A DNA stretch of 64,000 bases from Vreelandella sulfidaeris (GTDB lineage Bacteria > Pseudomonadota > Gammaproteobacteria > Pseudomonadales > Halomonadaceae): NCBI GenBank assembly GCA_007182875.1, contig AP019514.1, positions 372,001 to 436,000 of the forward strand. The letters are read 5' to 3'. Within the stretch, counting starts at the first letter, position 1; the number at the start of each line of letters is the position of its first letter. This document shows positions 1 through 9,430 of the stretch, piece by piece. The translations under genes were made by a program, and so were the position numbers. The notes under the pieces were generated by a model. The model saw only the letters and a program-made list of their open reading frames with translations, did no database searches and had not been told where the DNA came from.

Positions 1-1339
<1,339 letters not shown>

Positions 1340-1492
1340 ATAACACCCAAGGGGTCTGGTCGTGATGATAACGAGACATTAACAACACCGGATACGCAGC
1401 GTGTGGCCAAGCCAATAGGCAATGGCGGCACGATAGAAAGAGACGAACACAATTGAGCAAACGCTAGTCAGCATGATGTACATAGCCAGTTA
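1340..1492 (+). other. 23S-5S internal transcribed spacer
   Basis: About 150 bases between the 23S end and the 5S start. No tRNA cloverleaf is visible. It would be removed from the rRNA precursor by RNase III and RNase E processing, by analogy with other gammaproteobacteria. Confidence 0.8.
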
Positions 1493-1611
1493 CGCCTGAC
1501 GACCATAGCGAGCGTGAACCACCTGATCCCTTGCCGAACTCAGCAGTGAAACCGCTTAGCGCCGATGGTAGTGTGGGGTCTCCCCATGCGAGAGTAGGTC
1601 ATCGTCAGGCA
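1493..1611 (+). rRNA. rrf: 5S ribosomal RNA
   Basis: The ends GCCTGACGA and TCGTCAGGC pair as helix I. The interior carries the conserved stretches TGCCGAACTCAG, GTGAAAC and GCGCCGATGGTAGTGTGGGG, followed by CATGCGAGAGTAGG. Length of about 118 nt fits bacterial 5S (120 nt in E. coli). The exact termini are uncertain by one or two bases. It is the last gene of the rRNA operon and is followed directly by a strong terminator. Confidence 0.96.
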
Positions 1612-1625
1612 CTTATACCGCAGAA

Positions 1626-1651
1626 AACCCAGCCACCCGGCTGGGTTTTTT
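1626..1651 (+). terminator. Intrinsic terminator of the rRNA operon
   Basis: A 9-bp perfect stem AACCCAGCC / GGCTGGGTT with the loop ACCC is followed by a T run. It lies 15 bases after the 5S gene on the same strand. Confidence 0.93.
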
Positions 1652-1680
1652 GTTGGCTGGAAGAAAGTCCACCTCACCCC

Positions 1681-1793
1681 AGATTGCCGCGCTGCGCTCG
1701 CGATGACAGAGTCAACGACCAGTGCCACCCATGCTGCATTGGCGAGCAAAAGGAATCATGTCATGGCGAGGAGCGTAGCGACGTGGCCATCTC
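1681..1793. repeat. REP-like inverted repeat pair downstream of rrn
   Basis: Arm 1 (1681-1708, starting AGATTGCCGCGCTGCGCTCG) and arm 2 (1759-1792, starting TGTCATGGCGAGGAGCGTAG) are reverse complements apart from a few mismatches and two 3-base gaps. Each arm resembles the GTCATTGCGAGGAGCG..GCAATCTC repeat that I know from many proteobacterial genomes. The 50 bases between the arms hold nothing recognisable. It could be a bacterial interspersed mosaic or MITE-like element. No other copy was noticed in this window. Confidence 0.6.
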
Positions 1794-1922
1794 AAGTCTG
1801 CGGCCGCATACTCCAGAGATTGCTTCACTGCGTTCGCTTTTAAAAAAACTGTCGCCATTTGTGATATTAAAGCAGTTGTTTTAAATCAATCTAGAACAAT
1901 AGCTTGTGCATTTACTGTGGTA

Positions 1923-1952
1923 TTGTTGCCAAGCAGCATCTAGTATTATGCT
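1923..1952 (+). promoter_or_regulatory. Candidate sigma70 promoter for the small lipoprotein gene
   Basis: TTGTTG (1923-1928) and TATGCT (1947-1952) are separated by 18 bases, about 38 bases before the start codon at 1991. The rest of the gap 1652-1990 holds the inverted repeat and AT-rich sequence without a convincing gene. Confidence 0.35.
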
Positions 1953-1990
1953 GTACGTATCTAGAAGTGAAATCTCAGGAGGAGAAAAAT

Positions 1991-2179
1991 ATGACGACGG
2001 AATTAGCCAAGAAGTTAGCGATTGCCTTATTTATGGCTTTAATTGCTGGTGGTCTTGCCGCTTGCGATGATCAAGGCCCTGCTGAAGAAGCGGGTGAAAA
2101 TATTGATGAAAGTGCAGAAGAAGCCGGTGAGAGCATGGAAGAGCTCGGTGAAGATATGGAAGATGCTGCCGAAGACTAG
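1991..2179 (+). CDS. Small acidic lipoprotein (62 aa)
   Basis: A short exported protein. Residues 1-25 form a lipoprotein signal: charged start MTTELAKK, hydrophobic core, then the lipobox LAAC, so Cys25 would be the lipidated residue. The mature part is only about 37 residues, almost all Glu, Asp, Ala, Gly and Ser, with an EEAGE / DESAEEAGES pattern at heptad-like spacing that could form a charged amphipathic helix. The start at 1991 is chosen because AGGAGGAG lies just upstream. An upstream in-frame extension to 1904 lacks a signal and is rejected. It has its own terminator. Small entericidin-like lipoproteins look similar, but function is unknown. Confidence 0.8.
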   Translation: MTTELAKKLAIALFMALIAGGLAACDDQGPAEEAGENIDESAEEAGESMEELGEDMEDAAED

Positions 2180-2206
2180 GCTGAGCATGTGTTTACTAAG
2201 TTAGCT

Positions 2207-2238
2207 AAGCAGCCGCTGTAAAGCGGCTGCTTTGTTTT
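2207..2238 (+). terminator. Intrinsic terminator after the small lipoprotein gene
   Basis: Stem AGCAGCCGCT / AGCGGCTGCT (10 bp) with loop GTAA, followed by TTGTTTTG, 28 bases after the lipoprotein stop codon. Confidence 0.88.
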
Positions 2239-2287
2239 GTATCGTGACTATTATTGTCCTCATAACGATAAAAATTAAGGAGGCAAC

Positions 2288-2881
2288 GTGCTGCTACAAC
2301 GTGAGAAAAGTCTATTATTAATGGTCGATTTTCAGGCGGGATTACTGCCTGTGGTCGATGGTGGTCAAGAAGCCGTGAACGAGGCGGCTTGGCTAGGAGA
2401 AATGGCGTGCTTGCTTGATGTTCCGGTATGGTTAACCGAGCAGTCGCCAGAAAAATTGGGAGGATCCTCGGCGTCATTGCTCGCCTGCCTAAATAACTAT
2501 CGGCTCTGGCAGAAACAGCATTTTGGGGCCATGGCGGAAGCTGAATTTCGTGAGGCGCTAAACGCAACGGGCAAAACGCAGATTGTACTGTGCGGAACAG
2601 AAGCACATATCTGCGTGCTGCAAACGGGGTTAGGGTTGCTGGAAGCAGGCTACGAGCTGTACTGGCTGAGTGACGCCTCTGCTAGCCGTCGCGCGCAAGA
2701 AGCCTCGCTTGCTCGTGAACGTGCCTGCGCAAGCGGCGCTGTGGCTGTGACGGCGGATATGGTGGCTTATGAATGGTTGCATCGTTGCGACACGGCACTG
2801 TTTAAAGAGGCGCACCAGCGGCTCTTAAAGCCGCGCTCTTCACGCCTCGTACGTTTTTTTTTAGGCCGACGCTCGCGTTAG
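2288..2881 (+). CDS. Isochorismatase-like cysteine hydrolase
   Basis: A 197-residue protein of the isochorismatase-like alpha/beta hydrolase superfamily. The Asp-Lys-Cys triad can be read: Asp14 in MVDFQ, a Lys in WQKQHF near residue 78, and the nucleophilic Cys in [11 protein letters not shown] near residue 109. The cis-peptide motif GTEAHICV is typical of the YcaC-like branch. Substrate cannot be read from sequence; relatives hydrolyse amides, nicotinamide or isochorismate. The GTG start at 2288 is preceded by AAGGAGGCAAC. The basic C-terminal tail ([15 protein letters not shown]) is unusual. The stop overlaps the 3' end of the convergent yaaA by four bases. Confidence 0.85.
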   Translation: MLLQREKSLLLMVDFQAGLLPVVDGGQEAVNEAAWLGEMACLLDVPVWLTEQSPEKLGGSSASLLACLNNYRLWQKQHFGAMAEAEFREALNATGKTQIVLCGTEAHICVLQTGLGLLEAGYELYWLSDASASRRAQEASLARERACASGAVAVTADMVAYEWLHRCDTALFKEAHQRLLKPRSSRLVRFFLGRRSR

Positions 2882-3657
2882 CGATCGGCTTCTTCGCGCG
2901 TAAACACGAAAGTATCGCCCTGGGAAGATGAAGCATCAAAGCGATAGCCTGCAACATCGAACGCCTTGAGCTGTTCTGGGTCGTTAACCTGTTGCTGGAT
3001 AAGCCAAGCGCTCATCAGTCCCCGTGCTTTCTTGGCGTAGAAGCTAATGATTTTAAAGGTGCCGTTTTTCATCTTTAAACACTGGCGTAATGACCCGCGC
3101 ATTGAGTTGCTTGGTATTTACCGCTTTAAAGTACTCATTAGAGGCGAGGTTAACCAGTACGTTGGAGCCGCTATCGGCAATAGCCTCATTTAAAGCAGGA
3201 GCCAAGATGGGCTTCCAATAGGCATAGAGATCCTTACCTGCACTATTGGGCAACTTGGTTCCCATTTCTAGACGGTATGGCTGAATTAAATCCAAAGGCC
3301 GTAGAAGGCCATATAAGCCCGAAAGTATGCGCAAATGCGATTGTGCGTAACGGTTCTCGGCCGCACTAAAGCTTTCCGCTTGCAGGCCGAGTGTAAACGT
3401 CACCCTGAAAAGCCTGTGCAGCGGGTTTGGCATTGTTCAGTGTGAAGGGAGGCTGCCACTCTTCAAAACGAGCGGCATTCAGGCCCGCTAACTTATCGCT
3501 GATGCCCATGAGCTCACTGATCTGCTGCGGCGAATAGTCACGTAAAACATCGATAAGCGCTTGGCTATGTTTTAGGAAATCAGGCTGTGTAACCTGTTTA
3601 GTCGTCGGTGGGGTTTCCAAAATCCAGCGTTTTGGCGGGAGATATAACGCTCAGCAT
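2878..3657 (-). CDS. yaaA: Peroxide stress protein YaaA (DUF328), frame broken
   Basis: Homologue of E. coli YaaA, an OxyR-regulated protein that limits free iron during peroxide stress and binds DNA. The conserved stretches are all present in order: ISPAKTLD at the start, [52 protein letters not shown] and [15 protein letters not shown]. Reading needs at least three frame changes: near 3618 (one T too many in TTTT), near 3380-3400 and near 3070-3090. The start ATG is at 3657. The full-length product would be about 260 residues as in E. coli (258). The disruptions are most likely sequence errors. Confidence 0.9.
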
Positions 3658-3718
3658 TGCATGCTCCTGGTCGTGCCCTGGTAAGTAAAAGCCGCTTATA
3701 AGTGGCCTTAGTATACCA

Positions 3719-3740
3719 AGCCTCGGCAAAGGCCGAGGCT
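3719..3740 (-). terminator. Hairpin downstream of the aldo/keto reductase gene
   Basis: Perfect 9-bp inverted repeat AGCCTCGGC / GCCGAGGCT with loop AAAG, 38 bases past the stop codon of the minus-strand gene. The following bases on the minus strand (TGGTATACT) are only weakly T-rich, so it may be a weak or partial terminator. Confidence 0.5.
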
Positions 3741-3777
3741 ATAATGGCGATAGCCTGCCAATAACCCCACTGGAAGG

Positions 3778-4826
3778 CTAGTTGAGCGGCAATTTTAAGG
3801 GGCAGGGGTTGGGCATGCGGCGATGAATATCGTCGATGGCCTCTAGTACATCGTCATCTAGCTTGAGACTTTCGCTGGCAAGGTTGCTTTCCAATTGTTC
3901 CATCGTGGTCGCGCCAATAATGTTACTGGTCAGGAAGCTGCGCGAATTAACAAATGCCAGCGCCATTTGGGCAGGGTCTAGATCATGCTGCTGGGCCAGC
4001 GACACATAGGCTTGCGTAGCGGTTTCTGCTTCTGGTGAGGTATAGCGCTTGAAGCGCTCGTATAGCGTCAGGCGGCCTTTCGGCGGCTGGGCGCCGTTAA
4101 GGTACTTACCGGAGAGTACGCCAAACCCTAGCGGCGAGTAGGCAAGTAGCCCTACGTCTTCACGATGTGCAATTTCAGCCAAACCGACTTCGAAGGAGCG
4201 GTTGAGAAGGTTGTAGGGGTTTTGCACCGAGGCGACCCGCGGTAGGTCCAGCTTGTCGGCAAGCTGCAGCGAGCGCATCACCCCCAGGGGGTATCGTTAG
4301 AGAGCCCAATGGCCCTTACCTTGCCCGCATCCACCAGCTCTTTTAGCGCAGAAAGGGTTTCTTCTAAGGGTGTCGCGTCTTCGTCTTCACTATGTACATA
4401 GCCTAGCTTGCCAAAGAAATTGGTTTGACGATCTGGCCAGTGCAATTGGTAGAGATCAACATAATCGGTATTCAAGCGATCCAGGCTGGAGTCGATAGCT
4501 TGATGGATATGCTCGCGTGTTAGCCGCGGCCCACCTCGGATATGGTCAAGCCCTGGGCCAGCAGCTTTGGTGGCGATGATCAAATCGTCTCGGGCGCCAC
4601 GCTGTTTTAACCAACTGCCGATATAGCGTTCAGTAAGCCCTTGGGTCTTCGCCATGGGGGGGACGGGGTACATTTCTGCAGTATCAATAAAATTGATACC
4701 AAACGCCACGGCTCGATCAAGCTGTTCGTGGGCTTCGGCTTCGTTATTTTGTTCGCCAAACGTCATCGTGCCTAAGCAGAGTCGACTTACCTCCATGCCG
4801 GTCCTACCAAGTGGGCGCGTTTGCAT
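3778..4826 (-). CDS. tas: Aldo/keto reductase of the Tas family, one frameshift
   Basis: NAD(P)H-dependent aldo/keto reductase, TIM-barrel fold. It matches E. coli Tas closely: LCLGTMTFGEQN, AEMYPVPP, a catalytic Tyr in that segment, LHWPDRQTNFFGKLGY, VQNPYNLLNRSFEVGLAE and GATTMEQLESNL. The start ATG at 4826 has GGGAGAT upstream; a longer frame reaching 4931 adds sequence not found in the family. The frame breaks near 4280-4290, where CCCCCTGGGGG lacks one G: SNDTPWG continues as VMRSLQLADK after correction. Corrected length is about 349 residues (Tas is 346). The physiological substrate is unknown; in E. coli tas was isolated as a suppressor of tyrosine auxotrophy. Confidence 0.9.
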
Positions 4827-5072
4827 TTTTATCTCCCTTACGAAGGCGGAATTGCCAATATAAAAGCCAACATACCAGCGCGGTAAACGGCGTATAGATG
4901 GCATGTTAGCGAGGCTCATTGAAAGCAGCAAATTAATGGGGTTGAGTCGTTGCGAAGGCAGGCGTATGCTTGCCAGCCATCGACCGGCTAAAGGCCGGTT
5001 TCTCGTGTGGTTGGTAGCTATTATTGATGGCTGCTAGCCCAAGGTTCCATCAGATAGGCAGGGTGGTTTGCC

Positions 5073-5567
5073 ATGCTGCAGGCATCAACGTTGTTTACTC
5101 GGCTAGAATTTCGTCTAGCCGAACGTTTGTTTCATAATCGCTGGTTGTTGCCGCGCTCAAAGCGTACCCAGCGTTTGACAATGCGCTTATTTAAGCGATG
5201 TGCGGACGCAGGGCACCCTGATGCGCTGTCCGTTTACGGCCATATGCTGTTTCATCGCAGTCAGACGCCTCAAGACAAGGCGCGGGGCGCACGTTATGTT
5301 CTGGAAGCGGCGCATGCCGGGGATATAAAGTCCCAGTACCAAGTGGCGCAAATCCACGAGCATGGATGTGTGCAGTATCCTCGCCGCGAAGACTATGCCG
5401 TGACTTGGTACGCAAGGGCTGCCCAGTCAGGTCATTTCTTAGCCGCTGAACGCCTTGCACGTGCTTACCGGCTAGGTGAGTTAGGTTTGGCCGTGGATAG
5501 TGAACGAGCGGCTTATTGGCAGCGACAGGCGGAACAGCAGCCGTTAGATGATGTAGCCGTCGCATAG
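5073..5567 (+). CDS. Sel1-repeat protein
   Basis: A 164-residue protein with about three Sel1-like (TPR-related) helical repeats, seen as A.AGHPDALSVYGHM, AAHAGDIKSQYQVAQIHEHG and AAQSGHFLAAERLARAY. Such repeats form a solenoid for protein-protein contacts. The N-terminal 45 residues are basic and may be a membrane-proximal or unstructured part; there is no clear signal peptide. The closest family image is the short Sel1 proteins common in Pseudomonas and Halomonas. Partner and role are unknown. It is followed 32 bases later by an exonuclease gene on the same strand, so the two may be cotranscribed. Confidence 0.75.
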   Translation: MLQASTLFTRLEFRLAERLFHNRWLLPRSKRTQRLTMRLFKRCADAGHPDALSVYGHMLFHRSQTPQDKARGARYVLEAAHAGDIKSQYQVAQIHEHGCVQYPRREDYAVTWYARAAQSGHFLAAERLARAYRLGELGLAVDSERAAYWQRQAEQQPLDDVAVA

Positions 5568-5599
5568 CGCTGCCACACTTTGGTTGAGTGAGGAAGGTT

Positions 5600-6103
5600 G
5601 TGTCCGAGACGCTACCCACAGTACTAGATATTGAAGCGTCCGGATTTGGACGTGGCAGTTATCCCATCGAAGTAGGCATCGCACGTGCTGACGGGAGTTG
5701 CTGCGCCTTTCTCATTCAACCATTGGATGAGTGGACACACTGGGATCCAAAAGCCGAGCTGTTGCATGGTATCTCCCGTGATCGACTTATTCAGGAAGGT
5801 TACCCGGTACGCCAGGTTGCCCGTTGGTTGAACGATGAATTACGTGAGCTGGGCAAGGCTTACAGTGATAGTTGGGGTTATGACAATACTTGGCTTTCAC
5901 TGTTATTCCATCATGCGGGTATGCTGCCGCATTTTCGCCTTGAGGCGTTAAGGATTTTGCTAACCGAAGAGCAGCAGGCGTTATGGAGCGATACTAAAGA
6001 AGCCATGATTGCCGAACAGGGCATTCACCGCCACCGGGCGGGTGAAGACGCTCGTTTGCTGCAACTGACCTACCAGCATACCCGTCGACTCGTAGAGCCA
6101 TAA
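5600..6103 (+). CDS. DnaQ-like 3'-5' exonuclease (DEDDh)
   Basis: A 167-residue protein with the DEDDh exonuclease fold. Exo I motif is LDIEASGFG (Asp and Glu metal ligands), the second Asp is in YDNTW, and Exo III is HRAGEDARLL with the catalytic His and last Asp. The length fits stand-alone exonucleases of the RNase T/DnaQ superfamily. Whether it acts on DNA or RNA cannot be decided. I place the start at the GTG at 5600, behind AGGAAGG, rather than the upstream in-frame GTG at 5588 that lacks a ribosome site. Confidence 0.8.
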   Translation: MSETLPTVLDIEASGFGRGSYPIEVGIARADGSCCAFLIQPLDEWTHWDPKAELLHGISRDRLIQEGYPVRQVARWLNDELRELGKAYSDSWGYDNTWLSLLFHHAGMLPHFRLEALRILLTEEQQALWSDTKEAMIAEQGIHRHRAGEDARLLQLTYQHTRRLVEP

Positions 6104-6144
6104 GCTGCTCGGCCTGTTTTGCGATTGCTATCGGCTCGTTAGCG

Positions 6145-6687
6145 TTATAGCTGGGCTTCCAACGCATCCAGCAGGCTACTCGGCGTTGGTTCATCAAATA
6201 GCATCTCGCGAGTGGTGGGTCCTAAAAACCCATGGCTGACTGTGCTGTCTAGAAAGCTCAGCAGCGGTGAATAGAACTCTTCGATATTGAGCAACCCCAT
6301 CGGTTTTTCATGCAAGCCTAGATAGCCCCAGGTCCATATCTCAAACAGTTCTTCCAAGGTGCCGATCCCGCCGGGCAAGGCAACAAAGGCGTCGGCGTTG
6401 GCTGCCATAGTGGCCTTACGTTCGTGCATATTGCGCACCCGGATTAGTTCGCTTAAGCCAAAGTGTGCCTGTTCACGCTCGACTAAGTGATCGGGCATCA
6501 CGCCAATGACTTCACCGCCTGCCTCTAGTGCTGCGTTCGCCAGTTCCCCCATTAGGCCAATGCGCGCGCCGCCATAAACCAGCGTATGGCCCCGTTCGGC
6601 GAGCGTGCGCCCCAACGTTGTAGTTGCCTGACGAAAGGCTGGGCTATTGCCTTCACGAGAACCAAGATAAACGCAGATTCGGGCCAT
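6145..6687 (-). CDS. LOG family protein (nucleotide phosphoribohydrolase-like)
   Basis: A 180-residue Rossmann-fold protein of the LOG/TIGR00730 family. The family signature PGGIGTLEELFE and the upstream MHERKATM segment (the catalytic Arg/Glu region) are intact. Characterised relatives cleave cytokinin or purine nucleoside 5'-monophosphates into base and ribose 5-phosphate; in bacteria the role is in nucleotide salvage. The ATG at 6687 starts MARICVYLGSREG, the usual family beginning, and has AGGGAATAA upstream; the longer frame to 6870 is discarded. The downstream gene is convergent (exonuclease at 5600-6103). Confidence 0.9.
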   Translation of the reverse strand: MARICVYLGSREGNSPAFRQATTTLGRTLAERGHTLVYGGARIGLMGELANAALEAGGEVIGVMPDHLVEREQAHFGLSELIRVRNMHERKATMAANADAFVALPGGIGTLEELFEIWTWGYLGLHEKPMGLLNIEEFYSPLLSFLDSTVSHGFLGPTTREMLFDEPTPSSLLDALEAQL

Positions 6688-6736
6688 TCGTTTATTCCCT
6701 ATAGCTAAAATAAAAGGGTGATGAATCACTGATTTC

Positions 6737-7258
6737 TTAGGGCAGACAACGATCGACCTGATGATGTTGGTCCATCCATTGCCCAATGACATTATCACCG
6801 CACAAATGGTGCGCATACTGAGTGTGAAGGCAGCGCACTTGATGCCAATTAGTAATACCGCCAATGCCACGTTCGGTCATCACGTCCGTATAGCCTAACG
6901 TCGCGACTTCTTGCCGCTGAGCATCGCTCATATACTCCCAGCGAGCTGCCACATAATCACGATGGCTTTGTAGATAAGCCTCGAGAAATTCTGGCTCTTC
7001 CTGAAGCCGCTGTTCCAGTGCTTTGATAACCCCAACGGCTTCAATGCGCGATATCTCAACTTTAAGAATATCCGAGCAGAGCCAATACAGAGTAGGGAAG
7101 GGTTTGCCATCGACGATGGGGGCCATGCGCAACACTAGCGGGGTGCCTTCACCGTCGGTGGCGGCCACTGCTTCGATACCGCGCGGTGCACGGCCAAGCT
7201 GCTGAGCAATAATGGCGAGCTGACGTTCGTCAGGCGCCTGATTGGTGCGTATCACCAT
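6737..7258 (-). CDS. DUF501 domain protein
   Basis: A 173-residue protein with the hallmarks of DUF501: GRAPRG near the start, PFPTLYWL in the middle and a GIGGI...VRCLHTQYAHHL block near the C-terminus, with conserved Cys and His residues that could bind a metal. The function of the family is unknown. It lies in a minus-strand run with 7230-7556 upstream (29-base overlap) and the LOG gene 49 bases downstream, which suggests one transcript. Confidence 0.85.
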   Translation of the reverse strand: MVIRTNQAPDERQLAIIAQQLGRAPRGIEAVAATDGEGTPLVLRMAPIVDGKPFPTLYWLCSDILKVEISRIEAVGVIKALEQRLQEEPEFLEAYLQSHRDYVAARWEYMSDAQRQEVATLGYTDVMTERGIGGITNWHQVRCLHTQYAHHLCGDNVIGQWMDQHHQVDRCLP

Positions 7259-7556
7259 CGGGTTGGTCTCTCACAAATTTGTTGGAGCGGCCAACGGCAC
7301 GGAAAAAGCAGCGGTTGAGCTGTTCAGGCGACGCGACATAGCACCACGTCCGCTCACAGTACTCAGCGGCTCGTGCCATCAGCACGTCATAAAGGCGGTT
7401 AAAAGGGGCATCATAATCGTAGGGGTCGGCACCGAACAAGCGGATATGCGGATAGTCGGCGAAGCGCTCGACAAAATAGCGCTCAAGATCGTTTTCAACA
7501 GTACGGTGTTGCACGACGTTATCAGGGTCTATCCAGAGGTTGTAGCGGATTGCCAT
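7230..7556 (-). CDS. Hypothetical protein
   Basis: I do not recognise this 108-residue protein. It starts MAIRYNLWIDPDN and is rich in aromatic and acidic residues in the first 60 positions, with a CERTWCYV segment. No signal peptide or membrane segment. Its 3' end overlaps the DUF501 gene by 29 bases, unusually long, so the last residues (about GDTHQSGA) may come from a shifted frame; an uncorrected indel would explain this. Probably cotranscribed with the DUF501 and LOG genes. Confidence 0.65.
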   Translation of the reverse strand: MAIRYNLWIDPDNVVQHRTVENDLERYFVERFADYPHIRLFGADPYDYDAPFNRLYDVLMARAAEYCERTWCYVASPEQLNRCFFRAVGRSNKFVRDQPDGDTHQSGA

Positions 7557-7598
7557 CGTATTGGCTCCTATTGCCCCGATCGCTCGGGGCAGTGGCGA

Positions 7599-8006
7599 TC
7601 AGACGGACTCCGGTGCGTTTTGCAGGTGGGCGGAGAGTGCATCGCGAAGGTCGCCCTCGATCGGCTTGGCGCACTTGGCCTGATGGTCATACTGCACCAT
7701 AACCGTGTGACCAAGATTAGTGAGTATGCCATGCTGCCGCGCCTCCTGGGTCACGGTAAACGAACTATTGCCTAGGCGCGTTAAATACGTACGTATTTCG
7801 ATATCGTGACCGTAAAACAGTTCAGCCCGGTAGTCGACTTCCATGCGCGCCATGATTAAGCGCCAGTTCTTCGGATTTAAGTCAGGGGTAAATAATTTGA
7901 ATAAGTCATTACGGGCTAGCTCAAACCACGCCGGCAGCCGGGTGTTGTTAATATGCCCTAAGGCGTCGGTATCGTAGAAGGCGGGCTCAATGGTACGGGT
8001 AAACAT
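7599..8006 (-). CDS. Hotdog-fold acyl-CoA thioesterase (4HBT, YbgC/FadM-like)
   Basis: A 135-residue single-hotdog protein. The 4HBT active-site motif YDTDALGHINN lies at residues 11-21, with the catalytic Asp in the DTDALGH segment. MEVDYRAELFYGHDIEI is the second typical block. It would hydrolyse acyl-CoA thioesters in the cytoplasm as a dimer or tetramer. Length equals YbgC and FadM of E. coli; chain-length preference cannot be told. The ATG at 8006 is preceded by AAGGATAAGCC. A 7-bp hairpin (7573-7590) after the stop lacks a T run. Confidence 0.87.
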   Translation of the reverse strand: MFTRTIEPAFYDTDALGHINNTRLPAWFELARNDLFKLFTPDLNPKNWRLIMARMEVDYRAELFYGHDIEIRTYLTRLGNSSFTVTQEARQHGILTNLGHTVMVQYDHQAKCAKPIEGDLRDALSAHLQNAPESV

Positions 8007-8100
8007 GGCTTATCCTTATTTTAGCAATGTTATTAGAGACGATGGTTGGAAGCGGTAGTCGCAACAGCGATGTTTAGGATTAACCCAAGCAAGCGCTTGG

Positions 8101-8905
8101 TCAAGCGGTGCAGCGTTGATACCACGCAGTGAGTTGCATCCACCCCAACAGCCATAGCGTGGCAGCAGCGAAGCCGGCCAATGTTCCCCAAAGCAACCCC
8201 AGTGTGCTGTAAGTATAGGAAACACATAGCGTGTAACTCAGTAGCGAGCCCAGTCCCATCGGGTAGTGCTTGATGACAGTCGCCACCGGTGCTGCTCCAT
8301 GGTTCAGGTGTAGGATCAGCAAAAAGGCAGCATCGTGACAGGGAATGCTGCCAACGTTCCTGCCCAGGCGGGCGGCAGCCAGTGGGCTAGGCTGGTAATG
8401 GTAAATATAATCACGGTGGCAAGTGCGGCGCGGGCGGCAAGCGCCGGTAACGAGAATGTTCGGCTGGCGGGTATCCTGACATCAGCAATGTTGCGAAATA
8501 AGCCGCTGAACAGAGCAATAGCGCACAGTGTCACCAGCGTGCCGCTCAGGCGCGTGAAGTTAAGCTGAGCGAGTAGTGTGCTAACGGCGAGCCAAGCAAC
8601 CAAACCGCCCGTCACGCCGCCAATAACACCTTTAACGCCCGGCTGTCGCCCTGCCACCCAATAACCGGCCCCTAGCGCCATTGTGGCCGTAAAGCCTGCC
8701 AGGGTATGCACCGCACTTTGGGTCGCAAACTGAGGGGAACTTTCCAAGCCGATAAAAATAGTGCCAACGCCGTGCCTAATGGGTAGCCCGCTAGCAGGCC
8801 CGCCATGCGCGGGCTTGCGCGCACCGCAATCGCGCCTAGCCCCAGCACCATGCTGATCGAGAGCCCTAATTTCGCGAGCTGCCAAGTGAGAGGGACTTCA
8901 ATCAT
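8101..8905 (-). CDS. Multi-pass membrane protein with internal duplication, two frameshifts
   Basis: Joined over three frames this gives a protein of about 267 residues with around eight hydrophobic segments. The two halves look alike: GLLAGYPLGTALALF in the first and GTLAAFPVTMLPF in the second, each followed by a short polar turn and another helix. The pattern recalls the short GlpM/DUF3147-type membrane proteins in tandem. Frame breaks fall near 8760-8790 and 8320-8330. The start ATG at 8905 gives MIEVPLTWQLAKLG. No motif identifies a substrate. Transport or membrane-scaffold roles are both possible. Confidence 0.65.
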
Positions 8906-8959
8906 GCGGCGTCATCCTTACTGTTATTGTTTGGGGCTGTCAGCCTGCGAGCTTGTTAA

Positions 8960-9430
8960 TTAAACCAAACGCAGGCCTTGCTGGTCGCGCCAAGCGGCTT
9001 CAAGCGCGTCTTGTAGAGGCGCTTGCAAGTGCGCGGGGAGCGCCTCCTGCGCCGCTTGCAGTGAATCAAACGAGCGGTTGCGCAACCAGCAGTACGCCCA
9101 GGCGCAGGCTTCGGCGTCGCTATCGGGGGTCGGACGAGCGGGCATTTGATTGAGCAGAAAGACCGCAGTGCGCGGCGCCCATAGCGGCATTTCACCGAGC
9201 TCATCTTGGCTCCAATGCTCCAGGGTCGCGCCGCTGGGCGTGGCGTCGGGCGTGCCTAATTTAGCTACCCGTGCTGTTTCGGCCAAAATGAGCGCTAGCT
9301 GATCCGTATTCGCTTGGCCAAGCGAGCGCCATTGCCGCAACAGCGCCGATAGCCCCGCCCGCATCTTGGTATAAAAGTCATCTTGCGGCATGCTTGGCAC
9401 AACCCCTATTGAATGAGTGAGATGTTTCAT
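8960..9430 (-). CDS. Hypothetical protein
   Basis: An intact 156-residue frame that I do not recognise. It has no membrane segment and is rich in Ala, Leu, Gln and Trp. It may be all-helical. The start ATG overlaps, in opposite orientation, the start codon of the malY-like gene (positions 9429-9430 are shared), so the two genes are divergent with no spacer. Promoters must therefore lie inside the neighbouring coding regions, or one start is further inside. The GC-rich codon use matches the neighbours. Confidence 0.6.
   Translation of the reverse strand: MKHLTHSIGVVPSMPQDDFYTKMRAGLSALLRQWRSLGQANTDQLALILAETARVAKLGTPDATPSGATLEHWSQDELGEMPLWAPRTAVFLLNQMPARPTPDSDAEACAWAYCWLRNRSFDSLQAAQEALPAHLQAPLQDALEAAWRDQQGLRLV

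Noticed and set aside
1531-1884. Open frame of 117 codons across 5S rRNA, terminator and inverted repeat
   Set aside because: It runs through an rRNA gene and a hairpin, lacks a ribosome site and has no recognisable domain.
4983-4999. Hairpin ACCGGC / GCCGGT in the divergent gap between tas and the Sel1 gene
   Set aside because: It resembles the terminator at 54047, but no plus-strand gene precedes it and the T run is broken, so no role can be assigned.
7573-7590. 7-bp inverted repeat GCCCCGA / TCGGGGC after the thioesterase gene
   Set aside because: No T run follows on the minus strand; too weak to call a terminator.
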